Source of the DNA: Atlantibacter sp. RC6
GTDB taxonomy: Bacteria; Pseudomonadota; Gammaproteobacteria; Enterobacterales; Enterobacteriaceae
Direction of reading: 5' to 3'
NCBI RefSeq assembly: GCF_014193285.1
Contig: NZ_JACHZE010000003.1
Location: forward strand, 108,075-172,074
DNA: 64,000 bases
Shown piece after piece: positions 29,616-45,802 of the stretch. The notes below the pieces were generated by a model. The model saw only the letters and a program-made list of their open reading frames with translations, had not been told where the DNA came from and made no database searches. How positions within the stretch are numbered: the stretch's first letter is position 1; every line of letters begins with the position of its first letter. Both the position numbers and the translations under genes were made by a program.

Positions 29616-29915
29616 CGTCGACTCTTCGTTGGTGGTAAACCACTATTATCGCATATTCCCGCCCCTGGCGCTTGCGCAGTTCCTGCCCGGAAGGCTTGCC
29701 GGGGCGGGAAATCCGCCATCCGCTAAAGTAAAAGCATATTGCGTGACATACCCCGGCATTTCATATGCAACATAAATTCTTGTTTCACTATTTTTTGCTG
29801 TTTATCGCTTTTTAAAACTTACCCTGCTAATTAAATTGGTATAACACATTCAGCCGAGTAATATTCCACCTCACCTACATATCATACCAATTATAAATTT
29901 TAACAAGGAAACTGG
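29616..29915. other. Intergenic region with a long inverted repeat
   Basis: This 300-bp divergent gap contains TTCCCGCCCC (29656-29665) and its perfect complement GGGGCGGGAA (29701-29710), enclosing 35 bases with a second, nested pairing (GCCCGG with CCGGGC-like bases). It could be a structured leader of queE or a small repeat element. The right half is AT-rich and should carry the permease promoter; the permease has AAGGAAAC as ribosome site. Confidence 0.5.
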
Positions 29916-31253
29916 ATGAACACTCTCGTTGAAGCCATGCCGGTCATCTGGGTGGCGCTTGGCGTTGTGGTACTGTTGATACTCAATATGAAGTTTAAAA
30001 TCAATGGGATGCTGGCATTACTGCTGGCGGCAATCTTTGTTGGTTTTTGCGAAGGCCTACCGCTGGAAGCTATCGGTAAGTCAATTGAGACGGGAATAGG
30101 AAGCACCCTTGGGCACCTGGCGCTGATTATTTTATTCGGCGCAATTCTCGGGAAGTTGATGGTGGATTCGGGCGCGGCACAGCGGGTTTCATCAACGCTG
30201 CTTCAGCGCTTTGGGCCGAAAAAAGTACAGTGGGCGATCATGGTTATCGGGCTGATTTTTGGCCTCGCCATGTTCTACGAAGTGGCTTTCCTGATCCTCG
30301 CGCCGCTGGTGATCAGTATCGCCCGGGAAGCGAAGATCCCGTTCCTGAAACTCGGCATCACCATGGTCGCTGCGGCAACCACCGCCCACAGCCTGTTCCC
30401 GCCTCAACCGGGTCCTACCGCGCTGGTGGCGGCGTTTCACGCGGATATGGGGATGGTCTATATCTACGGCGTGATTGTGGCGATCCCAACGGTGATCTGT
30501 TCAGGGATTATTTTGCCAAAACTGCTGGGTAACCTGGATCGCCCCATCCCACAGTTGCTCGAATCGCAGAAAGTGTTCCGCGATGACGAGATGCCCTCGT
30601 TCGCCGTCAGTTTGCTGGTGCCACTGATCCCGGCGATCATCATTACCGGCGTAACGCTTATCAAACTGGTGGTCCCGGCGAATGCGCATGTCACCTCGCT
30701 GCTGAACTTCGTCGGCAGTGCGCAAATCAGTATGCTGATTGCCGTGCTGGTGGCGCTTTATGCCTTCGGCACCGCGCGTGGCAAATCGATGAGCGAGGTG
30801 ATGCTCTCTTATTCCACCGCCATCGAAAAAGTCGCGCTGGTGGTGTTTATCATCGGCGCGGGCGGCGCGTTTAAGCAGATCATTATGGATACCGGTGTGG
30901 GGGATTACATCGCCGATATGATGCGCACCTCTTCGGTGTCTCCGCTGATCATGGCGTGGTTTATCACCGTGCTGTTACGTCTGGCGACCGGGGCCGGTAC
31001 GGTTTCAGCGATTACCGCAGCCGGGATTGTCGGGCCGATGATTACCACCTTTAACGTCGATCCGGCATTGATGGTACTGGCTACCGCGTCCGGGAGTAAC
31101 ACCCTGACGCACGTTAACGACGCCGCTTTCTGGCTCTTTAAAGAATATTTTGGCCTGTCGATAAAAGATACCTTTAAGACCTGGGGCTTGCTGGAATTGA
31201 CTAACTCGGTGGTGGGTTTGCTTATCGTCCTGCTGCTGGACTTAATAATTTAA
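29916..31253 (+). CDS. GntP-family gluconate/sugar-acid:H+ symporter
   Basis: The 445-residue protein is hydrophobic throughout, with 12 or more membrane segments and the family hallmarks HSLFPPQPGPTAL (about 158-170) and a C-terminal SGSNTLTHVNDAAFW loop. GntP-family carriers import gluconate, idonate, fructuronate, glycerate or related acids. No kinase, dehydratase or regulator adjoins it: queE is on one side and eno on the other. The substrate is therefore open. The terminator after it is shared with eno. Confidence 0.92.
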   Translation: MNTLVEAMPVIWVALGVVVLLILNMKFKINGMLALLLAAIFVGFCEGLPLEAIGKSIETGIGSTLGHLALIILFGAILGKLMVDSGAAQRVSSTLLQRFGPKKVQWAIMVIGLIFGLAMFYEVAFLILAPLVISIAREAKIPFLKLGITMVAAATTAHSLFPPQPGPTALVAAFHADMGMVYIYGVIVAIPTVICSGIILPKLLGNLDRPIPQLLESQKVFRDDEMPSFAVSLLVPLIPAIIITGVTLIKLVVPANAHVTSLLNFVGSAQISMLIAVLVALYAFGTARGKSMSEVMLSYSTAIEKVALVVFIIGAGGAFKQIIMDTGVGDYIADMMRTSSVSPLIMAWFITVLLRLATGAGTVSAITAAGIVGPMITTFNVDPALMVLATASGSNTLTHVNDAAFWLFKEYFGLSIKDTFKTWGLLELTNSVVGLLIVLLLDLII

Positions 31254-31267
31254 GCGCATCGAAAAAC

Positions 31268-31299
31268 AAAAAAGCCGGGCATTGCTGCCCGGCTTTTTT
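31268..31299. terminator. Bidirectional terminator between the permease and eno
   Basis: AAAAGCCGGGCA and TGCCCGGCTTTT form a 12-bp stem around a 4-base loop, with A and T runs on either side, ideal for ending both convergent transcripts. Confidence 0.9.
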
Positions 31300-31316
31300 A
31301 GCGAAAATGCTGACGA

Positions 31317-32630
<1,314 letters not shown>

Positions 32631-32698
32631 TCACAAGTTAACTAAAACTCCAGACAAACAGTGCACCGTAAAGGGGTGCACTGCCGTACTAACTCGTT

Positions 32699-34351
<1,653 letters not shown>

Positions 34352-34560
34352 TTAGGTTTAAAGACGGTGGAATACCAGGACGGGAAAGTAGTATACCTGA
34401 ACAGGACGGGGGTCACAAACTTTCATTCTCAGCAATCAACGCCACACCTCGCTTAATAAAGCCGGAAGAAAATAGCCCGTCTGGCGGAAATGTTTTTGAC
34501 GTAAATCAAGCACTTGTCAGTTACGTTTTGCAACAACAAGCGCTTGATCGCAAAAACTGT

Positions 34561-35352
34561 TTATTTATCAGCTTCCTGGCGTTTTACTTCGCACCAGGCT
34601 TTTTCCATCTGATCGAGCGTGGCATCGTCCAGTTTGAGCCCCTGGGCGGCGATGATCTTTTCCACTTCCCGGAAGCGGCGCTCGAATTTGCGATTAGCCT
34701 TTTGCAGCGCGATTTCCGCTTTACTGCCCAGGTGACGGGACAGATTGACCGTCGCAAACAGCAAGTCGCCGATCTCTTCTTCCAGCTTCTCCTCGTCCAC
34801 CACCGCCTGGTTGGCTTCATGCATCACTTCGTCCAGTTCTTCATGCACTTTATCGACCACCGGGCCGAGGGTCGTCCAGTCGAAACCCACCGCCGCGCAG
34901 CGTTTCTGGATTTTGTACGCGCGCATCAGCGCGGGCAGGCTTTCCGGAATATCATCCAGCGCTGAGTGCTGCGCTTTTTCGGCCCGCTCGGCGCTTTTGG
35001 TTCTCTCCCAGTTAGCCAGCACTTGCTCGCTATCGGCAAAGTTCGCCTCGCCGAAGATATGCGGGTGACGGCGTTCCAGTTTGTCGCTGATGGCGCGGCA
35101 AATATCGTTAAAGTTGAAGCGTCCCTGCTCTTCAGCCATCCGGGCGTAAAACACCACCTGGAACAGTAAATCGCCCAGTTCGCCGCGCAGATCGTCGAAG
35201 TCTTCCCGCGCGATGGCGTCGAGCACTTCATAGGTCTCTTCGAGGGTATAAGGCGCGATGGTGGCAAAGGTCTGCGCGTTATCCCACGGGCAGCCGGTTT
35301 GCGGATCGCGCAGGCGTTCCATAATGCCCAGCAGGCGATCAAGTTGATTCAT
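34561..35352 (-). CDS. mazG: Nucleoside triphosphate pyrophosphohydrolase MazG
   Basis: The 263-residue protein has two tandem MazG domains with the EExxE...D metal-binding pattern (LEETYEVLDAI then ELGDLLFQVV; again KVHEELDEVMHEA then EEIGDLLFATV). It hydrolyses NTPs and is linked to control of (p)ppGpp in E. coli. Only 82 bp separate it from relA, so the mazEF toxin-antitoxin genes found here in E. coli are absent. Confidence 0.97.
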   Translation of the reverse strand: MNQLDRLLGIMERLRDPQTGCPWDNAQTFATIAPYTLEETYEVLDAIAREDFDDLRGELGDLLFQVVFYARMAEEQGRFNFNDICRAISDKLERRHPHIFGEANFADSEQVLANWERTKSAERAEKAQHSALDDIPESLPALMRAYKIQKRCAAVGFDWTTLGPVVDKVHEELDEVMHEANQAVVDEEKLEEEIGDLLFATVNLSRHLGSKAEIALQKANRKFERRFREVEKIIAAQGLKLDDATLDQMEKAWCEVKRQEADK

Positions 35353-35434
35353 AATGAGATCCTTTTAAGAAAAACGGGGTGCAGCGTGACTGACGCTACA
35401 CCCCGGCCCTCTGGCGAACAGAGGCTTAGCGCGA

Positions 35435-37666
35435 TTATCCGTGCAGACGGCGGGCGTCAATCACGTCCGGCACCTGGTTGAGTTTGCCCAGCACGCGGCC
35501 CAGCACCTGCAGGTTATAGATTTCAATGTCCATATCGATGGTGGCCAGCTGCTGTTTGGTATCACTGCGGCTCGCCACGCCAAGCACGTTGACTTTTTCG
35601 TTGGCTAATATGGTGGTGATATCGCGCAGCAACCCGCTGCGATCGTTGGCTGTTACGCGCACCACCAGCGAATAGCCTGCGGAGTAGCTTTCACCCCATA
35701 CGGCGTCAACAATACGTTCCGGCGCGTGCGACTGTAGCTCGGTCAGTTGATCGCAATCGGCGCGGTGAATCGAAATCCCGCGTCCCTGGGTGATAAAGCC
35801 GACGATATCGTCCCCGGGGATCGGCTGGCAGCAGCGGGCGATGTGATGCATCAGGTTACCGACGCCCTCCACCACTACACGACCATTGTTCTTGTTGTTG
35901 CGGGTCTGCGGCTGATAGCTTTTTTGCTGCAGCTGTTTCAGCGCGGCGGCATCCTGCTCAGCGGCGCTGGGCTTATTAAATTGCGCCTGCAGGAAATTGA
36001 CCATCTGATTGAGACGGATATCGCCGCCGCCAATCGCCGCCAGCAACTCCTCGATTTCATTGAAGTTATAACGCGGCAGCAGATGCTTTTCCGCTTCCTT
36101 CAGGCTGATGCCGAGGTGCGCCAGTTCGTCGTCGAGGATTTGACGCCCGGCGAGAATATTTTTATCGCGATCCTGTTTACGGAACCAGGCGTGGATTTTC
36201 GAGCGTCCACGGCTGGTGGTGACGTAGCCCAGGTTCGGGTTCAGCCAGTCGCGGCTCGGGTTCGGCTGTTTCTGGGTGATGATTTCAATCTGATCGCCCA
36301 TTTGTAGCTGATAGGTAAACGGCACGATGCGCCCGCCGATTTTGGCCCCAATGCAGCGGTGACCGACATCGCTATGGATGTGATAGGCGAAATCCAGCGG
36401 CGTCGATCCGGCAGGTAAATCCACCACATCGCCTTTCGGGGTAAACACATAGACCCGGTCGTCAAATACCTGGCTGCGTACCTCGTCGAGCATTTCGCCG
36501 GAATCGGACATCTCCTCCTGCCACGCAATCAGTTTGCGCAGCCAGGCGATGCGATCTTCATAACCGGCATGACCACCGCCCGCAGTGCCTTCTTTGTATT
36601 TCCAGTGCGCCGCCACGCCCAGCTCGGCGTCTTCATGCATCTGGCGGGTACGGATCTGGATCTCCACCGTCTTACCGCCCGGCCCCAGCACCACGGTGTG
36701 GATAGACTGGTAGCCGTTGGGTTTCGGGTTAGCGACATAATCGTCGAACTCATCAGGCAGATGGCGGAACAGGGTATGGACAATCCCCAGCGAGGCGTAG
36801 CAATCCTGCAAGCGCTCGGCCACGATTCGCACTGCGCGCACGTCAAACAGTTCATCAAACGCGAGATGCTTCTTCTGCATTTTGCGCCAGATGCTGTAGA
36901 TATGTTTCGGACGTCCGTAAACCTCGGCTTTGACGCCCTCTTCTTTGATCGATTTGCGGATCAGCCCCACGAACTCGTCGATGTAATGTTCGCGGTCGAT
37001 ACGGCGCTCATGCAGCAGTTTGGCGATGCGTTTATATTCCGCAGGCCGCAAATAGCGGAAGCAGTAATCTTCCAGCTCCCATTTAAGCTGACCGATACCT
37101 AAGCGGTTGGCCAGCGGCGCATAGATGTTGGTGCACTCTTTCGCCGCCAGTACGCGTTCGTCTTCCGGCGCGTCTTTTACTTCGCGCAAATGGGCGATGC
37201 GCTCTGCAAGTTTAATCACCACGCAGCGGAAATCGTCCACCATCGCCAGCAGCATGCGGCGCACGTTGTCGACCTGCTCTGATGAGACGGAGTCCGTGTG
37301 GGTAGCTTTCAGCTGGCGGATGGCGTCCATATCGCGCACGCCGTGGATCAGATTGACGATAGATTTGCCCACCGTCTCTTTGAGCACCTCTTCGCTCACC
37401 ACGTCGGCATCGGCGATAGGGAACAGCAGCGCGGCGCGCAGCGTGTCGTTATCCATGCTCAGCATCGAGAGGATCTCCACCATCTCGATGCCGCGCCACA
37501 GCAGCAGCTCCGCTTGCGGGTGCCCGTTGGTGAGCTGCTCGCAATACGCCCAGGTTTCGGTTAAGCGTTCACACGACTGCTGGTTAATGATCCCAAGACT
37601 CGCAACCCATTTTTCATGGTCAAATTCACCAGCTTTATTGAGATGTGCACTTCTTACCGCAACCAT
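35435..37666 (-). CDS. relA: GTP pyrophosphokinase RelA
   Basis: The 743-residue ribosome-associated enzyme makes (p)ppGpp when uncharged tRNA enters the A site. In order: a degenerate HD hydrolase domain, the synthetase domain with the RelA-type acidic motif EFDDY and GYQSIHT, a TGS domain (VYVFTPKGDVVDLPAG), a zinc-finger-like region (HHIARCCQPIPGD) and a C-terminal ACT/RRM domain. The acidic motif marks it as RelA, not the bifunctional SpoT. Confidence 0.98.
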   Translation of the reverse strand: MVAVRSAHLNKAGEFDHEKWVASLGIINQQSCERLTETWAYCEQLTNGHPQAELLLWRGIEMVEILSMLSMDNDTLRAALLFPIADADVVSEEVLKETVGKSIVNLIHGVRDMDAIRQLKATHTDSVSSEQVDNVRRMLLAMVDDFRCVVIKLAERIAHLREVKDAPEDERVLAAKECTNIYAPLANRLGIGQLKWELEDYCFRYLRPAEYKRIAKLLHERRIDREHYIDEFVGLIRKSIKEEGVKAEVYGRPKHIYSIWRKMQKKHLAFDELFDVRAVRIVAERLQDCYASLGIVHTLFRHLPDEFDDYVANPKPNGYQSIHTVVLGPGGKTVEIQIRTRQMHEDAELGVAAHWKYKEGTAGGGHAGYEDRIAWLRKLIAWQEEMSDSGEMLDEVRSQVFDDRVYVFTPKGDVVDLPAGSTPLDFAYHIHSDVGHRCIGAKIGGRIVPFTYQLQMGDQIEIITQKQPNPSRDWLNPNLGYVTTSRGRSKIHAWFRKQDRDKNILAGRQILDDELAHLGISLKEAEKHLLPRYNFNEIEELLAAIGGGDIRLNQMVNFLQAQFNKPSAAEQDAAALKQLQQKSYQPQTRNNKNNGRVVVEGVGNLMHHIARCCQPIPGDDIVGFITQGRGISIHRADCDQLTELQSHAPERIVDAVWGESYSAGYSLVVRVTANDRSGLLRDITTILANEKVNVLGVASRSDTKQQLATIDMDIEIYNLQVLGRVLGKLNQVPDVIDARRLHG

Positions 37667-37707
37667 TGTCCTCTCCTTCAGGGACGCGCTGGCCTGTTAC
37701 CAGGCCT

Positions 37708-39009
37708 TCACTCATGCCGTACAAACAGCACCATAGACTCCAGATGCCCAGTGTGGGGGAACATATCCAGCATCGCCAGCCGCTGAATTTGGTATCCCGC
37801 CTGCAGTAATACGTCGCTGTCGCGCGAAAGCGTCGCTGGATTACAGGAAACGTAGACCACGCGGCTCGGCGTTAATTTCACAATATGCTGCATCACGCCA
37901 GGCGCGCCGGCGCGGGCCGGGTCCAGTAATATCTTATCAAACCCCTGCGCAGCCCAGGGCTGGCGTGTAACATCTTCTTCCAAATTTTCATGAAAAAAGG
38001 TGACATTTTTAAGCCCATTATCTTCGGCATTACGCTGTGCCTTCGCCACAAGCGCCGGAACCCCTTCCACGCCGATGACGCTTTTGGCGCGCCGGGCGAG
38101 CGGCAGGGTAAAGTTCCCCATCCCGCAAAACAGATCCAGCACCCGATCGTCAGGTTGTATATCGAGCCATTCGATGGCGCGCGCCACCATCTGCTGGTTG
38201 ACCGCGTCATTCACCTGGATAAAGTCGCGCGGGCTAAAGGTTAAGCGTAGACCGTCCGAATGATAGTACGGCGCCTCGCCGGTTACCTGTTCCAGTGAAT
38301 CACTTTGCGGCGCTAAAAACAGCGCGACCTCATGCTGATGCGAGAACTGTTCCAGTTTTTGTTTATCTTTTGCCGATAACGGCTCGGGATGGCGCAGCAC
38401 CATCAGCGGACCGTTATCCGCCAGCACCAGCTCCACGTGCCCCAGTCGCCGCGCGCCCTGTAATTCATTCAGGCAGGTTCGCAGCGCTGGCAGCAACGCC
38501 TCAAGCTGGGGAGCCAAAACGGGGCATTGCTGGATATCGATCAGTTCACTGGAGGCGGCTTTGCGAAATCCCATCTGTAAGGTTTGTGCGCGGGCCAGGT
38601 AATTCAAGCTCAACCGCGCCCGACGACGATAGCCCCATTCCGGCCCGGCGATAATTTCATCAACCGGATGGTTCATCATGCGCGCCAGCGCCTGGGCTTT
38701 ACTGGTTTGTTGAAGCTCAACGCTGGCGTGCTGTTGTTGACAGCCGCCGCAGACGCCAAAATGCGGGCAGCGCGGGGTGACGCGCGCCGGGCTATCAGTC
38801 AGCCGTTTTTTTACCGTCGCATGGCCAAAGGTACGTTTATCCTGGATGAGCGTCACTTCCGCCTGCTCGCCGGGGAGTAATCCGCTAATAAATACGGCTT
38901 TACCGTCGTGACGTGCCACCCCCTGGCCAAAAGGGTCAAGGTCATTTACCGTAACGGTTATGATCTGACGCGTCGTCACGCGTCGCTTTGCAGAGTAGAA
39001 TTGCGCCAT
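37708..39009 (-). CDS. rlmD: 23S rRNA (uracil(1939)-C(5))-methyltransferase RlmD
   Basis: The 433-residue enzyme methylates U1939 of 23S rRNA. An N-terminal TRAM domain precedes the iron-sulfur cysteines ([12 protein letters not shown] plus one before), and the SAM domain has [12 protein letters not shown]. The catalytic cysteine lies in [10 protein letters not shown]. Length equals E. coli RlmD; the adjacent relA and divergent barA are conserved. Confidence 0.97.
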   Translation of the reverse strand: MAQFYSAKRRVTTRQIITVTVNDLDPFGQGVARHDGKAVFISGLLPGEQAEVTLIQDKRTFGHATVKKRLTDSPARVTPRCPHFGVCGGCQQQHASVELQQTSKAQALARMMNHPVDEIIAGPEWGYRRRARLSLNYLARAQTLQMGFRKAASSELIDIQQCPVLAPQLEALLPALRTCLNELQGARRLGHVELVLADNGPLMVLRHPEPLSAKDKQKLEQFSHQHEVALFLAPQSDSLEQVTGEAPYYHSDGLRLTFSPRDFIQVNDAVNQQMVARAIEWLDIQPDDRVLDLFCGMGNFTLPLARRAKSVIGVEGVPALVAKAQRNAEDNGLKNVTFFHENLEEDVTRQPWAAQGFDKILLDPARAGAPGVMQHIVKLTPSRVVYVSCNPATLSRDSDVLLQAGYQIQRLAMLDMFPHTGHLESMVLFVRHE

Positions 39010-39064
39010 TGCTTACAGGTATTCTTAAAACTAAGTGACGATGATTGTCCCATAACGGAAGCCC

Positions 39065-41818
<2,754 letters not shown>

Positions 41819-41839
41819 TCCTCTCCCGGCGGGAGAGGA
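41819..41839. terminator. Hairpin between convergent barA and glycerate kinase genes
   Basis: TCCTCTCCC and GGGAGAGGA make a 9-bp stem with a 3-base loop directly after the barA stop. It has no T run, but its position between convergent genes fits a terminator or 3'-end protector. Confidence 0.5.
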
Positions 41840-41844
41840 GTGCA

Positions 41845-42987
41845 TCAGGCACTGCGCGAGGAAAGTTTCATCACGGCAGCAATATTGCGGGCGTTCATTC
41901 GCAGGTTTTCCGCGGCGTTTTCCAGGGCTTCATCCAGGGTACAGATACGCGGGATGACGCTAAAAATCGCATCCAGCCCGTGGTCGTAAACCACTTCCAC
42001 ATCCGCCGTCAGGCTTCCGGCAATGCCAATCACCGGGATAGCGTAGCGTTTCGCCACGCGGGCCACGCCGATGGGCACTTTGCCGTGGATTGACTGGCTG
42101 TCGATCCGCCCTTCCCCGGTGATCACCAGATCCGCATCGCGCACGGCAGCGTCAAGCGCCAGCGCTTCGGTGACGATTTCGATGCCCTGGCGCAAATCCG
42201 CGCCGCAGAACGCATACAGCGCCACGCCCATACCGCCCGCCGCGCCGCCGCCTTTTAACGTCATCACCGATTTATCAAGATCGCGCTCGATGATGTGGCC
42301 ATAGTGGGTCAACGCGCTGTCGAGCTGGGTGATCATTTCCGGCGTCGCTCCTTTTTGCGGGCCGAATATTGCGGAAGCGCCTTCTTCACCCGTTAAGGGA
42401 TTGGTCACATCGCAGGCGGCTTCGATGCGGCATTCCGCCAGGCGGTTGTCGAGCTGGCTGATGTCGATGCGCGCCAGCTGGCTTAACGCGCCGCCGCCAA
42501 AGCCCAGCGGTTCGCCATGCTCATCCAGCAACCGCGCGCCCAGTGCCTGCACCATGCCCGCGCCGCCGTCGTTGGTCGCGCTGCCGCCCAGGCCGATAAT
42601 AATATGCCGTACCCCTGCATCCAGCGCGTGCCGAATCAGTTCGCCGGTGCCCCAACTGGTGGTGATGCGCGGGTCGCGGCGCGCTGGCGCAACCGACTCC
42701 AGACCGCTCGCCGCCGCCATCTCGATAAACGCCTGTTGCTCATCGCCGGAAAGCCCATAAAACGCCTCTACCGGCTCGCCCAGCGGCCCGGTGACGCGAA
42801 GATTGACGATGCGGCCCTGCGTCGCCGCCACCATCGCCTCGACGGTGCCTTCGCCGCCGTCGGCCATGGGGATTTTTACCATCTCCGCATCGGGGAAAAT
42901 CTGCCGGAAACCGTCCTCAATGGCGGTCGCGACCTCCAGCGCAGTCAGGCTCTCTTTCCAGGAATCAGGAGCGATAACGATTTTCAT
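41845..42987 (-). CDS. garK: Glycerate 2-kinase (GarK/GlxK family)
   Basis: The 380-residue enzyme phosphorylates glycerate to 2-phosphoglycerate. Family landmarks are the N-terminal IAPDSWKESL, VADGGEGT-like MADGGEGTVEAM, GLGGSATNDGGAGM and VITGEGRIDSQS. It would complete glucarate catabolism begun by GudD, after aldolase and reductase steps encoded elsewhere. E. coli K-12 has no kinase at this locus, so garK is used here for the family and not to claim orthology. A strong terminator separates it from gudD. Confidence 0.9.
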   Translation of the reverse strand: MKIVIAPDSWKESLTALEVATAIEDGFRQIFPDAEMVKIPMADGGEGTVEAMVAATQGRIVNLRVTGPLGEPVEAFYGLSGDEQQAFIEMAAASGLESVAPARRDPRITTSWGTGELIRHALDAGVRHIIIGLGGSATNDGGAGMVQALGARLLDEHGEPLGFGGGALSQLARIDISQLDNRLAECRIEAACDVTNPLTGEEGASAIFGPQKGATPEMITQLDSALTHYGHIIERDLDKSVMTLKGGGAAGGMGVALYAFCGADLRQGIEIVTEALALDAAVRDADLVITGEGRIDSQSIHGKVPIGVARVAKRYAIPVIGIAGSLTADVEVVYDHGLDAIFSVIPRICTLDEALENAAENLRMNARNIAAVMKLSSRSA

Positions 42988-43064
42988 AGCTGTTCCTTTC
43001 GCGCGGTTTTATTTCGCTTCTTTTGATCAAGCATAAGAGGCAATAACGGCAGCCGCCTGCCGTT

Positions 43065-43090
43065 AAAAAAAACGGTGCCCGAGGGCACCG
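43065..43090 (-). terminator. Rho-independent terminator after gudD
   Basis: On the minus strand CGGTGCCC-TC-GGGCACCG is followed by eight T residues, 7 bases after the gudD stop. It should end most gudP-gudX-gudD transcripts before the glycerate kinase gene. Confidence 0.88.
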
Positions 43091-43096
43091 ATACGA

Positions 43097-44440
43097 TTAA
43101 CGCACCATGCAGGGGCGCTTGTTATCAAATTTCCACTCAGGAATAAGATACTGCATACCCATGGCGTCATCGCGTGCGCCAAGTCCATGTTTTTGATAAA
43201 GCTCGTTGGCTTTCATCACCTGGTCCATATCCAGCTCGACGCCCAGGCCCGGTGCTGACGGCACCTGCACCATGCCGCCCTTGATTTCGAACGGCGCTTT
43301 GGTCAGGCGCTGGTTGCCTTCCTGCCAGATCCAGTGGGTATCGATGGCGGTAATGTTGCCCGGCGCGGCGGCGGCCACATGGGTAAACATCGCCAGCGAG
43401 ATATCAAAGTGGTTATTGGAGTGCGAGCCCCAGGTCAGCCCGAAGTCATGGCACATCTGCGCCACGCGGACCGACCCTTGCATGGTCCAGAAGTGCGGGT
43501 CCGCCAGCGGGATATCCACGGATTGCAGCGACAGGGTGTGCCCCATCTGACGCCAGTCGGTAGCGATCATGTTAGTCGCGGTCGGCAAGCCGGTGGCGCG
43601 GCGGAATTCCGCCATCACTTCGCGTCCGGAATAGCCCTGCTCAGCGCCGCACGGATCTTCCGCGTAGGCCAGTGAGCCTTTCAGGTATTTACCGATTTTG
43701 ATCGCTTCGTTCAGCGACCATGCGCCGTTCGGGTCCAGCGTCACGCGCGCCTGCGGGAAGCGCTTCGCCAGCGCCACGATAGATTCAGCCTCTTCTTCAC
43801 CCGCCAGCACGCCGCCTTTGAGTTTGAAATCGTTAAAGCCGTATTTCTCGTAAGCCGCTTCCGCCAGGCGCACGACGGCCTGCGGGGTCATGGCTTCGTC
43901 GTGGCGCAGGCGATACCAGTCGCACGCGTCGTCCGGCTGGCTCTGGTAAGGCAGCGGAGTACGTTTACGGTCGCCGACGAAGAACAGATAGCCGAGCATT
44001 TCCACTTCACTGCGCTGCTGACCATCGCCCAGCAGCGACGCCACGTTAACCCCCAGGTGTTGGCCTAACAGATCCAGCAACGCGGCTTCGATACCGGTGA
44101 CCACGTGAATGGTGGTGCGCAAGTCGAAGGTTTGCAGGCCGCGGCCGCCCGCATCGCGGTCGGCAAAGGTGTTGCGCACGGTATTGAGGACGTTTTTATA
44201 TTCACCGAGCGTTTTGCCCACCACCAGGGCGGCGGCATCTTCCAGGGTCTGGCGAATTTTCTCGCCGCCAGGGATTTCGCCCACGCCGGTATGGCCGGAG
44301 TTGTCTTTGATAATCACGATATTACGCGTGAAGAACGGAGCATGAGCGCCGCTCAGGTTCATCAGCATGCTGTCGTAACCCGCAACCGGGATAACCTGCA
44401 TTTCGGTGACTACGGGCGTGGATTGATAAGTCGTCATCAT
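43097..44440 (-). CDS. gudD: D-glucarate dehydratase
   Basis: The 447-residue enolase-superfamily enzyme dehydrates glucarate (and idarate) to 5-keto-4-deoxyglucarate. The catalytic lysine lies in FKLKGG, metal ligands in [17 protein letters not shown] and ATNMIATDW, and the His-Asp dyad is in [10 protein letters not shown]. It is almost identical to E. coli GudD. Either of two adjacent ATGs can start it. It is last in the gudP-gudX-gudD operon, 21 bases after gudX. Confidence 0.97.
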   Translation of the reverse strand: MMTTYQSTPVVTEMQVIPVAGYDSMLMNLSGAHAPFFTRNIVIIKDNSGHTGVGEIPGGEKIRQTLEDAAALVVGKTLGEYKNVLNTVRNTFADRDAGGRGLQTFDLRTTIHVVTGIEAALLDLLGQHLGVNVASLLGDGQQRSEVEMLGYLFFVGDRKRTPLPYQSQPDDACDWYRLRHDEAMTPQAVVRLAEAAYEKYGFNDFKLKGGVLAGEEEAESIVALAKRFPQARVTLDPNGAWSLNEAIKIGKYLKGSLAYAEDPCGAEQGYSGREVMAEFRRATGLPTATNMIATDWRQMGHTLSLQSVDIPLADPHFWTMQGSVRVAQMCHDFGLTWGSHSNNHFDISLAMFTHVAAAAPGNITAIDTHWIWQEGNQRLTKAPFEIKGGMVQVPSAPGLGVELDMDQVMKANELYQKHGLGARDDAMGMQYLIPEWKFDNKRPCMVR

Positions 44441-44461
44441 GTAAATCCTTTCTCTAAGCCT

Positions 44462-45802
44462 TCAGGAACGTCCGAATATCGGACGTTTGCGGTCAAATTT
44501 CCAACCAGGAATCAGATACTGCATCGGGCCGGCATCATTACGCGCGCCGCCGGGCAGTTTCTTATACGCTTCGTGGGCTTTGTGGATTTGATCCCAGTCG
44601 ATCTCCACGCCCAGGCCCGGCGCATCCGGTACGGCGATTTTGCCGTCTTTAATTTGCAGCGGATCGCGGGTCAGCCGTGATTCGCCTTCCTGCCAGATCC
44701 AGTGAGTATCAATGGCGGTCGGGTTGCCCGGCGCCGCCGCGCCGACGTGGGTAAACATCGCCAGCGAAATATCAAAATGGTTATTGGAGTGGCAACCCCA
44801 GGTCAGGCCCCAGTCGTCACACATCTGCGCCACGCGCACCGCGCCGCTTAAGGTCCAGAAATGCGGGTCCGCCAGCGGGATATCCACCGCATTGAGCATG
44901 ATCGCGTGGCCCATTTCACGCCAGTTGGTGGCGATCATATTGGTGGCAACCGGCAGCCCGGTTGCGCGACGGAATTCCGCCATCACTTCCCGTCCGGAAT
45001 AGCCCTGCTCCGCGCCGCACGGATCTTCGGCGTAGGTGAGTACATCATTCAGCCCTTTGCACAACTCGATGGCTTCATCCAGCAGCCAGGCCCCGTTCGG
45101 ATCCACGGTAATGCGTGCATCCGGGAAGCGTTTTTTCAGGGCACGGGCGGCGTCAATCTCTTGCTCGCCCGGCAATACGCCGCCTTTAAGTTTGAAATCT
45201 TTAAACCCGTAGCGATCCTGGGCCGCTTCCGCCAGGCGCACCACCGCGTCGCTGTCCATCGCTTCCTGATGGCGCAGGTGATACCACGGGTGCTTGCCCT
45301 GCTCGCCCGCCTGATAAGGCAGGTCGGTTTTGGTGCGATCGCCGATATAGAACAGATAGCCCAGTACGGTGACCGCATCGCGCTGCTTGCCTGGGCCGAG
45401 CAGTTCGCACACCGGTACGTTCAGCGCTTTGCCCAGCAGATCGAGCAGTGCCGCTTCCAGCGCCGCCACGGCATTCACTTTCAGTTCAAACGTCCAGGCG
45501 CCTTTACCAAAGGTATCGAAATCCGCCGCCTGATTGCCCTTGTGCACCTGTTGCACCACGCGATTCAGGCGCGCCACCTGCTGGCCGACCACGCCGGGAA
45601 TGGCGTCCACCAGAGTCTGGTAAATCACTTCGCCGCCAGGGGCTTCGCCAACGCCGGTGTTACCGGCGTTGTCTGTCAGCACCACGATATTACGGGTGAA
45701 CCAGGCATTATGCGCGCCGCCGATGTTCATCAGCATGCTGTCCTGGCCGGCGACCGGGATCACCTTCATCGCGGTAATGACGGGACTCGATTGTGTGGTC
45801 AT
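44462..45802 (-). CDS. gudX: Glucarate dehydratase-related protein GudX
   Basis: This 446-residue paralogue of GudD has the same fold and keeps the visible active-site segments ([29 protein letters not shown]). Purified E. coli GudX is reported to have much lower dehydratase activity than GudD, so its physiological role is unsettled. Its start overlaps gudP by 4 bases, so the carrier and this protein are translated in concert. Confidence 0.94.
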   Translation of the reverse strand: MTTQSSPVITAMKVIPVAGQDSMLMNIGGAHNAWFTRNIVVLTDNAGNTGVGEAPGGEVIYQTLVDAIPGVVGQQVARLNRVVQQVHKGNQAADFDTFGKGAWTFELKVNAVAALEAALLDLLGKALNVPVCELLGPGKQRDAVTVLGYLFYIGDRTKTDLPYQAGEQGKHPWYHLRHQEAMDSDAVVRLAEAAQDRYGFKDFKLKGGVLPGEQEIDAARALKKRFPDARITVDPNGAWLLDEAIELCKGLNDVLTYAEDPCGAEQGYSGREVMAEFRRATGLPVATNMIATNWREMGHAIMLNAVDIPLADPHFWTLSGAVRVAQMCDDWGLTWGCHSNNHFDISLAMFTHVGAAAPGNPTAIDTHWIWQEGESRLTRDPLQIKDGKIAVPDAPGLGVEIDWDQIHKAHEAYKKLPGGARNDAGPMQYLIPGWKFDRKRPIFGRS

